Counted from the stretch's first letter, positions 1 to 5,402 are shown. The stretch: 6,922 nucleotides of DNA from CAWKZT01 sp963854565 (GCA_963854565.1 CAWKZT010000096.1:1-6922); one strand, 5' to 3'. The notes: generated by a model not told the origin, from the letters alone. Made by a program: numbers and translations.

Positions 1-23
1 TGGAGATGCAGCATGCATCTCCA
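1..23. repeat. Perfect 10-bp inverted repeat at window edge
   Basis: Bases 1-10 (TGGAGATGCA) and 14-23 (TGCATCTCCA) are perfect reverse complements around a 3-nt GCA centre, so either strand could form a strong hairpin. No T-run follows on the plus strand, and the minus-strand flank lies outside the window, so a terminator of a neighbouring gene can be neither confirmed nor excluded. Bases 24-93, between this repeat and the tRNA terminator, show no gene or motif I can support. Confidence 0.5.
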
Positions 24-93
24 CTACTCCGAGAACGGAAAGGTCGAGGGAAGGTTTGGTCCGACTCTTGGCTACATCACTATGACTCTTGAT

Positions 94-134
94 CAAAACG
101 AGAACAGGTCAGCGACCGTAGTCACTGACCTGTT
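94..134 (-). terminator. Candidate intrinsic terminator after tRNA-Phe
   Basis: Read on the minus strand, six bases after the tRNA-Phe discriminator there is a 14-bp stem: AACAGGTCAGTGAC (134-121), loop TACG, then GTCGCTGACCTGTT (116-103). It contains one T-G wobble, and the loop is a UNCG-type tetraloop closed by C-G. The stem is followed by CTCG and then TTTT (98-95). The T-tract is short and set back by four bases, so termination may be imperfect, but stem strength and position at the end of the tRNA cluster support a terminator. It may also protect or help process the tRNA-Phe 3' end. Confidence 0.7.
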
Positions 135-139
135 AGGAG

Positions 140-212
140 TGGTCGGAACCGGCGTCGATCCGGTGACCTACCGCTTTTCAGGCGGTCGCTCTACCAACTG
201 AGCTACCCGACC
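140..212 (-). tRNA. tRNA-Phe (anticodon GAA)
   Basis: This 73-nt cloverleaf reads from 212 down to 140. The acceptor strand GGTCGGG pairs with TCCGACC (last pair G-U). The D arm is GCTC-AGTTGGTA-GAGC, the anticodon arm ACCGC-CTGAAAA-GCGGT with GAA at 179-177, and the T arm ACCGG-ATCGACG-CCGGT. The discriminator is A (140) and is followed by CTC, so CCA is not encoded and must be added enzymatically. The T loop begins with A at position 54 instead of the usual T; G57, A58, T55 and C56 are normal. It is the last tRNA of a Glu-Asp-Phe series, an order familiar from actinobacteria. Confidence 0.97.
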
Positions 213-220
213 CCTGCTGT

Positions 221-246
221 ATCTTTACTACTTGCGTAGTGAAGAT
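221..246 (-). other. Hairpin with GCAA tetraloop, tRNA Asp-Phe spacer
   Basis: On the minus strand ATCTT-C-ACTAC (246-236), loop GCAA (235-232) and GTAGT-A-AAGAT (231-221) form an 11-position stem interrupted by one C-A mismatch. GCAA is a GNRA tetraloop. It lies 8 nt before the 5' end of mature tRNA-Phe and is the last of three consecutive hairpins in this 79-nt spacer. Its role is unknown; a processing signal or spacer structure is inferred. Confidence 0.55.
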
Positions 247-269
247 TCTCGCCGCCCGAAGGCGGAGAA
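246..269 (-). other. Hairpin with cUUCGg tetraloop, tRNA Asp-Phe spacer
   Basis: On the minus strand TTCT-CCGCC (269-261), loop TTCG (260-257), GGCGG (256-252), a 2-nt CG bulge and AGAA (249-246) form a stem of 5 plus 4 pairs. The loop is the extra-stable C(UUCG)G tetraloop. No T-run follows, so it is not a standard intrinsic terminator. It abuts the hairpin at 221-246, sharing one base. Confidence 0.55.
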
Positions 270-272
270 GGT

Positions 273-286
273 TTCGCTACTGCGAA
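273..286 (-). other. Short hairpin just after tRNA-Asp
   Basis: On the minus strand TTCGC (286-282), loop AGTA and GCGAA (277-273) form a 5-bp stem starting five bases after the tRNA-Asp discriminator. It is weak alone, but with the hairpins at 246-269 and 221-246 it makes almost the whole Asp-Phe spacer paired. A 5-bp stem can arise by chance. Confidence 0.35.
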
Positions 287-291
287 GTTTG

Positions 292-366
292 CGGTCCTGA
301 CGGGATTTGAACCCGCGACCTTCGCCGTGACAGGGCGACGTGCACTCCAAACTGCACCACAGGACC
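292..366 (-). tRNA. tRNA-Asp (anticodon GTC)
   Basis: This 75-nt cloverleaf reads from 366 down to 292. The acceptor GGTCCTG pairs with CAGGACC, the D arm is GTGC-AGTTTGGAGT-GCAC, and the anticodon arm is TCGCC-CTGTCAC-GGCGA with anticodon GTC. The T arm is GCGGG-TTCAAAT-CCCGT with a normal TTC start. The discriminator is G, as expected for tRNA-Asp, and is followed by CAA rather than CCA. It is the middle gene of the Glu-Asp-Phe cluster, 126 nt after tRNA-Glu and 79 nt before tRNA-Phe, and is probably co-transcribed with both. Confidence 0.97.
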
Positions 367-372
367 TTAAAC

Positions 373-390
373 CCTGACCCAAGGGCCAGG
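373..390 (-). other. Hairpin upstream of tRNA-Asp
   Basis: On the minus strand CCTGGCC (390-384), loop CTTG and GGTCAGG (379-373) form a 7-bp stem including one G-U pair; a C-G pair could also close inside the loop. The sequence GTTTAA then leads directly into tRNA-Asp. The loop is CUUG-type. It is the second of two hairpins in the Glu-Asp spacer. Position suggests a tRNA leader structure, but the function is not shown. Confidence 0.5.
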
Positions 391-397
391 TATTGCC

Positions 398-415
398 CCG
401 ACTCCGAAGAGTCGG
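398..415 (-). other. Perfect 7-bp hairpin with UUCG loop, Glu-Asp spacer
   Basis: On the minus strand CCGACTC (415-409), loop TTCG and GAGTCGG (404-398) form a perfect 7-bp stem closed by the stable C(UUCG)G tetraloop. It is followed by GGCAAT rather than a T-run, so it is not a typical terminator. Bases 416-492, between this hairpin and the tRNA-Glu 3' end, hold no further structure or gene that I can support. Confidence 0.6.
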
Positions 416-492
416 ACCTAGAAGAATCTTGCGAAACTCCTAAGTGAACTTTTTGCCACAACCTCGTTAGAGACTGAAGCGGAGAATAACTG

Positions 493-565
493 TACCCCCA
501 ACGGGATTTGAACCCGTGTTACCGGCGTGAAAGGCCAGCGTCCTAGGCCGCTAGACGATGGGGGC
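493..565 (-). tRNA. tRNA-Glu (anticodon TTC)
   Basis: This 73-nt cloverleaf reads from 565 down to 493. The acceptor GCCCCCA pairs with TGGGGGT, with a G-U pair at 1-72. The D region GTCTAGCGGCCTAGGAC is typical of tRNA-Glu. The anticodon arm is CTGGC-CTTTCAC-GCCGG (anticodon TTC, one wobble pair) and the T arm ACGGG-TTCAAAT-CCCGT. The discriminator is A, followed by CAG, so CCA is not encoded. It is the first gene of the Glu-Asp-Phe tRNA unit and lies 159 bp downstream of the malic enzyme stop codon. Confidence 0.97.
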
Positions 566-591
566 TCGCCTTCCGTTGAGAAAGCCCAGCC

Positions 592-597
592 ACGATA
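592..597 (-). promoter_or_regulatory. Candidate -10 box of the tRNA cluster
   Basis: On the minus strand TATCGT (597-592) matches the actinobacterial TAnnnT -10 pattern and lies 26 bases before the tRNA-Glu 5' end, giving a leader of roughly 20 nt. No recognisable -35 hexamer sits 17-18 bases upstream (the sequence there is G+C-rich), so the assignment rests on the -10 match and position. The rest of the 566-724 gap contains only a weak mismatched hairpin at 695-721. Confidence 0.3.
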
Positions 598-694
598 ACA
601 AAGCCACACGCGAATCGCGCCCGAATTTCGCACAGAAATCCGCTCGGACTTCAGAGCCATCACCCCTCACCTGCCGATGCGGTCGAACCTCCAA

Positions 695-721
695 CTTGAC
701 CTGGCCACCGAACAGCTCAAG
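695..721 (-). terminator. Weak hairpin after malic enzyme stop
   Basis: On the minus strand CTTGA-G-CTG (721-713), a 9-nt loop and CAG-G-TCAAG (703-695) form an interrupted stem of 5 plus 3 pairs with a G-G mismatch, starting three bases after the stop codon of the malic enzyme gene. The following bases TTGGAGG contain no T-run, so it is at best a poor terminator or a 3'-end protecting structure. Confidence 0.2.
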
Positions 722-724
722 CGA

Positions 725-2140
725 TCAACTCGAAGCCCCTTGACCGCGAACAACACCATCAGCGACGGCTGCGGCGGCAACGGCTGGGGCGACACGCTCG
801 ACCACAGACTTGTCAAATACGGACGGCATGATGTAGTCAGCCGCTAACTGCTCATCGGAAACGGAGTCAGCAATCGCCATAGCGGCCGCAATTTTCATGT
901 TTTCGGTTATATCGGTTGCCCGGGCATCAAGCGCACCTCGGAAAATTCCTGGGAAGGCCAACACGTTGTTGATCTGATTGGGGTAGTCACTTCGGCCGGT
1001 CGCCATCACCGAGGGAATCCCGTCGGCATCTTCGGGGCGAATTTCGGGATTGGGGTTGGCCATAGCAAACACGATTGGCCCGTCGTTCATACGCCGAAGA
1101 TCGGTTGCGGTAAGTACGCCGGGCGCGCTCACCCCGATGAAGACGTCAGCACCGACGACAGCATCGCTCAGCGAACCCACCACGCAGCGAGGATTGGTGT
1201 GTTCAGCAAACCACTGCTTCCACTTGTTGAGGCCATCGCGACCATCGAACACCGTGCCCTTGCTGTCGACACCGATAATTTCGCCTGCGCCCGCATTCAT
1301 CAGAATCTTGCCGATGGCCACACCAGCAGCGCCAACGCCAGAGATGACAATGCGTTGGTCTTCGATCTTGCGTCCGGTGAGCTTGAGCGAGTTCCACAAC
1401 GCAGCCAGGGTTACGACGGCGGTGCCGTGTTGATCATCATGAAAAACGGGGATATCGAGCAGTTCTTTGAGTCGTTCCTCGACCTCGAATGCCTCAGGCG
1501 CCTTGATGTCTTCGAGGTTGATGCCACCAAATGTTGGCGCAATTCGCACCACGGTCTCGACAATTTCGTCAGCGCTGCTGACATCAATACAAATAGGAAA
1601 CGCGTCAACATTGGCAAAGGCCTTAAACAGCAGCGCCTTGCCTTCCATGACTGGCATCGCACCAAGGGGGCCAATATTGCCGAGGCCCAGCACAGCGGTG
1701 CCGTCGCTCACAATGGCGACCGTGTTGCGACGAATGGTGTACTCGTGGGCGAGATCGGGATTGTCATGGATCTCCATGCACACCCGAGCCACTCCAGGTG
1801 TGTAGGCCATGGAAAGGTCGTCGTTGTCGTTGACAGGAAAGAGCGGCAAAACTTCGATCTTGCCACCGTCGTGCATCTTGAACGTGCGGTCCCACCATTC
1901 GAGCAGTTCGACACCATCCACCTCTTCTACGGCGGCGACCACCTCGGCCTGATGTTCAAGGCTGCGGCAATGCACCACAATGCGACGCTCAAGGTGCGGG
2001 CCACGGACATCGAAGCCCTCGGCCGCACCAATATTGCCGCCTACCTCACCAATAGCGACACATAGTCGGCCCAGGGTGCCAGGGATGTTGGCCATGCGGG
2101 TACGGAGGGCAATTGAATAAGCGGCAGTCGTGGTTGACAT
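725..2140 (-). CDS. NAD(P)-dependent malic enzyme with N-terminal ACT domain
   Basis: The 471-residue protein should oxidatively decarboxylate malate to pyruvate and CO2 in the cytoplasm, supplying pyruvate and reduced cofactor from C4 acids. Residues about 8-86 look like an ACT domain, a small regulatory fold that often binds amino acids. The malic enzyme catalytic domain follows: SMAYTPGVA (110-118, candidate catalytic Tyr113), the GNIGP...MEGK segment (154-168, candidate Lys168), LEDI (209-212, Glu210 and Asp211 as metal ligands) and FHDDQHGT (233-240). The Rossmann loop GVGAAG is at 268-273, and Asp292 at the end of the second strand favours NAD over NADP. NPNPEI (362-367) and the NQINN region near 388-392 complete the family pattern. 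The ATG is chosen because the ACT domain begins at once; no Shine-Dalgarno precedes it. It is set apart from pyrE by 144 bp, so it probably has its own promoter. Symbols such as maeA or ytsJ are used for relatives; I do not assign one. The ACT ligand cannot be read from sequence. Confidence 0.93.
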   Translation of the reverse strand: MSTTTAAYSIALRTRMANIPGTLGRLCVAIGEVGGNIGAAEGFDVRGPHLERRIVVHCRSLEHQAEVVAAVEEVDGVELLEWWDRTFKMHDGGKIEVLPLFPVNDNDDLSMAYTPGVARVCMEIHDNPDLAHEYTIRRNTVAIVSDGTAVLGLGNIGPLGAMPVMEGKALLFKAFANVDAFPICIDVSSADEIVETVVRIAPTFGGINLEDIKAPEAFEVEERLKELLDIPVFHDDQHGTAVVTLAALWNSLKLTGRKIEDQRIVISGVGAAGVAIGKILMNAGAGEIIGVDSKGTVFDGRDGLNKWKQWFAEHTNPRCVVGSLSDAVVGADVFIGVSAPGVLTATDLRRMNDGPIVFAMANPNPEIRPEDADGIPSVMATGRSDYPNQINNVLAFPGIFRGALDARATDITENMKIAAAMAIADSVSDEQLAADYIMPSVFDKSVVERVAPAVAAAAVADGVVRGQGASS

Positions 2141-2148
2141 AGGCGGTC

Positions 2149-2154
2149 ATGCTA
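2149..2154 (-). promoter_or_regulatory. Candidate -10 box for a leaderless malic enzyme mRNA
   Basis: On the minus strand TAGCAT (2154-2149) fits TAnnnT and ends 8 nt before the ATG of the malic enzyme gene, so transcription could start at or within two bases of the start codon. No AGGAGG-like sequence lies before the ATG, consistent with a leaderless message. No clear -35 hexamer is visible. A short hairpin, GCGAGG / CCTCGC with a 7-nt loop, at 2245-2263 lies between pyrE and this box without a T-run; nothing else is evident in the 2155-2284 gap. Confidence 0.35.
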
Positions 2155-2284
2155 ACCAGTGGCGCTGACTCCCCAGCGGCGTCGCAATAAAGTGACGACG
2201 AGACAGTGGCGCCCATTAGCAAGCGGCTTACCGGCCACCCAACCGCGAGGTCATGCTCCTCGCCCCCACACGACGCCTAGAAAA

Positions 2285-2854
2285 CTAAACGCCTTCGTAA
2301 GCGAACCCTAAGTCAACGGCAGTAACCAATGGGTGGTACGCAATTCCGGCGGCAGCAGCCATCGCCGCGCACGTTCCACCTCGATCAACCAACGGCATAA
2401 TCAAGATCGGTTCGGCTCCCAAGTCGATGACCACCTGAACAGACTCGAACAACGACACCCCGCGTGTAACCGTGTCCTCGGTTATGACAACTTTGTCGCC
2501 CGGCAACAACGGGCCCGCCAATCGTCCGGCTATTCCGTGGTCCTTCGCCTCTTTACGAATCGTGAACGAACGAAGTTTACGACCCCGGGTCGCCGCCACC
2601 GCCGCCACCCCATAGGCCACCGGATCCGCACCCACGGTGAGGCCACCGATAGCAGTGGCCTCGTCGGGAATGAGGTCGAGGGCCACATCGGCCATCAACA
2701 CGATGCCTTCAGGGCGACATGCCGTTTGTTTCGAGTCAATAAACCAACTGCTTTTACGACCCGACTTGAGGGTGAAATCGCCTCGTCGTACAGAGTATTC
2801 GAGCAAGTGATCGCGCAGCAGTTCGACGCTAGTCAGCGGTTTACCATCAGACAT
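2285..2854 (-). CDS. pyrE: Orotate phosphoribosyltransferase
   Basis: This 189-residue cytoplasmic enzyme joins orotate to PRPP, giving orotidine 5'-monophosphate and pyrophosphate in pyrimidine synthesis. Seen in the sequence: GDFTLKSG near the N-terminus (25-32), the GLTVGADP loop (71-78), the mobile catalytic loop RKEAKDHG (100-107, with Arg100, Lys101, Lys104 and His106 matching the family RKxxKxHG pattern) and a PRPP-binding segment VVITEDTVTRGVS (122-134). The last motif ends TRG where relatives usually have TTG or TAG, and the later VDRGGT (156-161) replaces the commoner VDREEG, so it belongs to a divergent branch. The start is the ATG at 2854, because MSDGKPLTS fits family length; an in-frame ATG at 2956 would add 34 residues inside purM. 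GGAAGG, 8-13 bases upstream, can serve as ribosome binding site. Its first 8 bp overlap the end of purM, implying translational coupling. Confidence 0.93.
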   Translation of the reverse strand: MSDGKPLTSVELLRDHLLEYSVRRGDFTLKSGRKSSWFIDSKQTACRPEGIVLMADVALDLIPDEATAIGGLTVGADPVAYGVAAVAATRGRKLRSFTIRKEAKDHGIAGRLAGPLLPGDKVVITEDTVTRGVSLFESVQVVIDLGAEPILIMPLVDRGGTCAAMAAAAGIAYHPLVTAVDLGFAYEGV

Positions 2855-3878
2855 AGGTGACCTTCCCGGTTCCAGGTACGAGTTCCCCGAGTTGCCAAGG
2901 GGCATGACCACTTGCCCCCAACGACTCGATAGCGGCCACTGCATCGGCAGGAGCAACAGCGATAATCATCCCGGCGCCCATGTTGAAAACCTTGTCCATC
3001 TCACTGGTGGCAACATCGCCAATACGTTGCATCTCAGCAAATATTGGAGGCGGCGACCACGATGACCGTTGCACAAGAGCATCGACGTCGCGGGGCAGCG
3101 ATCGAGGCAAATTGCCCGGTATGCCGCCGCCGGTAATGTGCGCAACGGCATTGACGGTGACGTGCTGTTGCAACGCCAGGACCCCTGGGGTGTAAAGAAC
3201 CGAGGGCAGCAGGAGTTCATCGGCAACGGTGGTGGCAGATCCGTCCCAGGCCGGATCGTTGAGCGACCGACCCGCAACATCGAAAAACAACCGACGAGCC
3301 AGCGAGTAGCCGTTAGAGCGGAGGCCCGGTGACGCCAGACCAATAAGAACATCGCCCGCTTTGGCCGACTTGGACCGTAATACATTACGGCGTTCGACTA
3401 CCCCGACGGCAAAGCCGACAAGGTCAAATTCGCCATCGTCCATCACCCCGGGGTGCTCGGCAATTTCGCCGCCTACTAAGGCCGCTCCAACTTGACGGCA
3501 GCCATCGGCAATGCCGCTGACCAGGGCTTCTATGTGGCTCGGCGTTACCTTGCCGACTGATACATAGTCCAGAAAGAACAGTGGTTCTGCTCCCCCGCAC
3601 ACCAGATCGTCAACGCACATGGCAACCAGGTCGATACCGATGGTTTCGTAGCGCTTCGCCGCAGTGGCTACTAACGCCTTGGTGCCCACTCCATCGGTGC
3701 CCGATACCAGCACCGGCTCGTCGTAAGCAAGTTGGGAAATGTCGAACAGACCACCGAATCCGCCGATTCCGCCCATGACCTCGGGGCGAGTAGTGGACTC
3801 CACGTGCGCCTTGATTTTCGCGACGGCTTGATCGCCGGCCTCGATGTCGACGCCCGCCGCGGCATAGGTCTCACCCAT
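2847..3878 (-). CDS. purM: Phosphoribosylformylglycinamidine cyclo-ligase (AIR synthetase)
   Basis: The 343-residue protein performs step 5 of purine synthesis: ATP-dependent ring closure of FGAM to aminoimidazole ribotide. Length matches the family (about 345). Visible motifs in order are YAAAGVDIEAGD (5-16), GGFGGLF (39-45), VSGTDGVGTK (58-67, nucleotide/phosphate loop), the CVDDLVCGGAEPLFFLDY block (88-105, where many relatives have NDI or NDL), GGEIAEHPG (136-144), LRSNGYSLAR (186-195), HITGGGIPGN (247-256) and FNMGAGM (298-304). The ATG at 3878 is chosen over an in-frame ATG at 3920 because MGETYAAAG is the usual N-terminus; GAGG lies close upstream. It overlaps purF by 8 bp and pyrE by 8 bp, so it is translated as part of one operon. 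PurM and PurL act consecutively on FGAM, and both belong to the same ATP-binding superfamily. Confidence 0.97.
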   Translation of the reverse strand: MGETYAAAGVDIEAGDQAVAKIKAHVESTTRPEVMGGIGGFGGLFDISQLAYDEPVLVSGTDGVGTKALVATAAKRYETIGIDLVAMCVDDLVCGGAEPLFFLDYVSVGKVTPSHIEALVSGIADGCRQVGAALVGGEIAEHPGVMDDGEFDLVGFAVGVVERRNVLRSKSAKAGDVLIGLASPGLRSNGYSLARRLFFDVAGRSLNDPAWDGSATTVADELLLPSVLYTPGVLALQQHVTVNAVAHITGGGIPGNLPRSLPRDVDALVQRSSWSPPPIFAEMQRIGDVATSEMDKVFNMGAGMIIAVAPADAVAAIESLGASGHAPWQLGELVPGTGKVTYV

Positions 3879-5400
3879 GGGTGGCCTCGGTTGCTGATAG
3901 CGCCGGACGTTCAGTCTCAACTTCGCTGGCAGCCTTTTCGATCGGCGGAAGGGCCGCCGCCTCGCGCAATGCCACAGGGATTTCGAGGGGGTAGGTACCG
4001 GTCAAACAAGCATCGCAGAAACCCGCTCCAACTGCACCAGTGGCCGCCAGCAACCGATCGAGCTTCAAATACGAGAGCGAGTCAACGTCGAGATACTTTT
4101 GGATTTCGTCGACCGTCATATCGGCGGCCAAAAGCTCGCCTCGAGTGCCCACATCCATCCCATAGAAGCAGGGCCAACGATATGGCGGCGAAGAAATCCG
4201 CATGTGAATTTCGGCCGCGCCTGCCGCCCGGAGCATCTCGACCATGGCCTTAGTTGTCGTACCTCGAACGATGGAGTCGTCGACCACTACAAGCTTTTTG
4301 CCGGCAATATTTTCGCGAAGAGGGTTAAGTTTCATACGCACACCGAGCGCTCGGAGCTTCTGATTTGGGGCAATAAACGTGCGCCCGATGTACCGATTCT
4401 TGACCAGCCCATGACCAAACGGAATACCGCTTTCGCGGGCGTAGCCCTCGGCGGCAGGAACCCCCGATTCGGGAACGCCCATCACCATGTCGGCGTCCAT
4501 GGGCGCCTGCTGGGCAAGCTGTGCTCCCATACGAACGCGGGCTCCGTGCACCCCTTGTCCATACAGAGTGGTATCGGGACGAGCGAAATAGACGAACTCA
4601 AATAGGCACAGCTTGGGGTCGATCGCTGACTCTTCAAAGGGGCGAATACTGCGAACACCGGACGCATCGATGACCACCATCTCGCCTGGTTCGACTTCGC
4701 GGACAAAAGTAGCCCCCACCGTGTCGAGGGCCGGGCTCTCCGATGCCAATACCCAACCATTGTCGATGCGGCCCAAGCAGAGAGGGCGGAAGCCTTGTGG
4801 ATCGCGAACACCGATGACGTGGCCATCATCGGCTATGACCAGGGAGAATGCGCCTATAAACTGCGGCACAGCGGCAGCAACTGCCTTTTCGAGATGGCGT
4901 TCATCACTGTGTTCTTCGATAGTAATGGCCGCCAACTCTCGTTCGATAATGTCGGCCATTAAGTGACTATCGCTAATAACCGTGCCCTCAAGCACCCCGG
5001 CCGCGGCCGCAAGTTCGGCCGTATTGATGAGGTTGCCGTTGTGTCCTAGAGCAAACTCGACCGACCCAAGGCTGCGATAAACCGGTTGGCTGGCATGCCA
5101 GGTACTGGAGCCGGTGGTGGAATAGCGGTTCTGAGCTATGCCGAGGTGGCCCGGCAGTGCAGCCAACATGCGGTCGTCGAAAACCGTCGACACCAAGCCC
5201 ATATCTTTGATAACGGTCAGCGTCTCGCCATCGCTCACGGCCATACCAGCTGACTCTTGACCGCGGTGTTGCAGCGCGTAAAGCGCAAGGTAGAGCAAAT
5301 GGCTTACGGCGCGTCCTGGGGCATAAATGCCCACAACCCCACAGGCTTCCTTCGGCGTATCGTCGTCAGGGCTTAGGGGTGGGGTGTCGGTGGCCGTCAT
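3871..5400 (-). CDS. purF: Amidophosphoribosyltransferase (glutamine PRPP amidotransferase)
   Basis: The 509-residue protein catalyses the committed step of purine synthesis, converting PRPP and glutamine to phosphoribosylamine. It starts with a 19-residue propeptide before KEACGVVG; Cys20 should become the N-terminal nucleophile after cleavage, as in Bacillus PurF. The class II glutaminase domain shows QHRGQESAG (44-52), NRYSTTG (91-97) and HNGNLIN (120-126). The phosphoribosyltransferase domain has the PRPP loop VVVDDSIVRGTT (371-382). Cysteines 265 (in CLFEF), 411 (in PCFYG), 462 and 465 (in FCDAC) match the four ligands of the [4Fe-4S] cluster of the Bacillus-type enzyme, so it is probably oxygen-labile, and in relatives it is feedback-inhibited by purine nucleotides. 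The ATG at 5400 is chosen over one at 5445 because the longer form would run into purL; AGGGA, 8-12 bases upstream, is a suitable ribosome binding site. It begins 2 nt after the purL stop and overlaps purM by 8 bp. Confidence 0.97.
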   Translation of the reverse strand: MTATDTPPLSPDDDTPKEACGVVGIYAPGRAVSHLLYLALYALQHRGQESAGMAVSDGETLTVIKDMGLVSTVFDDRMLAALPGHLGIAQNRYSTTGSSTWHASQPVYRSLGSVEFALGHNGNLINTAELAAAAGVLEGTVISDSHLMADIIERELAAITIEEHSDERHLEKAVAAAVPQFIGAFSLVIADDGHVIGVRDPQGFRPLCLGRIDNGWVLASESPALDTVGATFVREVEPGEMVVIDASGVRSIRPFEESAIDPKLCLFEFVYFARPDTTLYGQGVHGARVRMGAQLAQQAPMDADMVMGVPESGVPAAEGYARESGIPFGHGLVKNRYIGRTFIAPNQKLRALGVRMKLNPLRENIAGKKLVVVDDSIVRGTTTKAMVEMLRAAGAAEIHMRISSPPYRWPCFYGMDVGTRGELLAADMTVDEIQKYLDVDSLSYLKLDRLLAATGAVGAGFCDACLTGTYPLEIPVALREAAALPPIEKAASEVETERPALSATEATHG

Positions 5401-5402
5401 GG

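Noticed and set aside
13..201. 62-codon open frame on the plus strand
   Set aside because: It runs through the terminator hairpin and most of tRNA-Phe on the opposite strand, with no convincing ribosome binding site or motif.
57..418. 12-bp inverted match GGTCCGACTCTT (57-68 versus 407-418)
   Set aside because: A 12-bp match between any two places in a window this size is expected by chance, and the second copy is explained by the UUCG hairpin.
609..639. Small inverted repeats CGCG-AAT-CGCG (609-619) and ATTTC-GCACA-GAAAT (625-639) upstream of the tRNA cluster
   Set aside because: Arms of 4-5 bp are too short to argue for an operator without conservation data.
228..663. Two overlapping minus-strand open frames (228-461 and 418-663)
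   Set aside because: They read through tRNA-Asp and tRNA-Glu in sense orientation; translated tRNA sequence is not evidence of a protein gene.
1199..2065. 288-codon open frame on the plus strand, antisense to the malic enzyme gene
   Set aside because: It lies wholly opposite a well-supported gene, shows no family motif I recognise, and long antisense frames are a known by-product of G+C-rich codon bias.
2180..2263. Possible terminator between pyrE and malic enzyme
   Set aside because: The hairpins found (2245-2263 and a weak one around 2184-2200) are short and lack a following T-run, so no terminator is called.
2855..2956. N-terminal extension of PyrE to an ATG at 2956
   Set aside because: The extra 34 residues would lie entirely in purM coding sequence and do not resemble the family; MSDGKPLTS at 2854 gives normal length and a good ribosome binding site.
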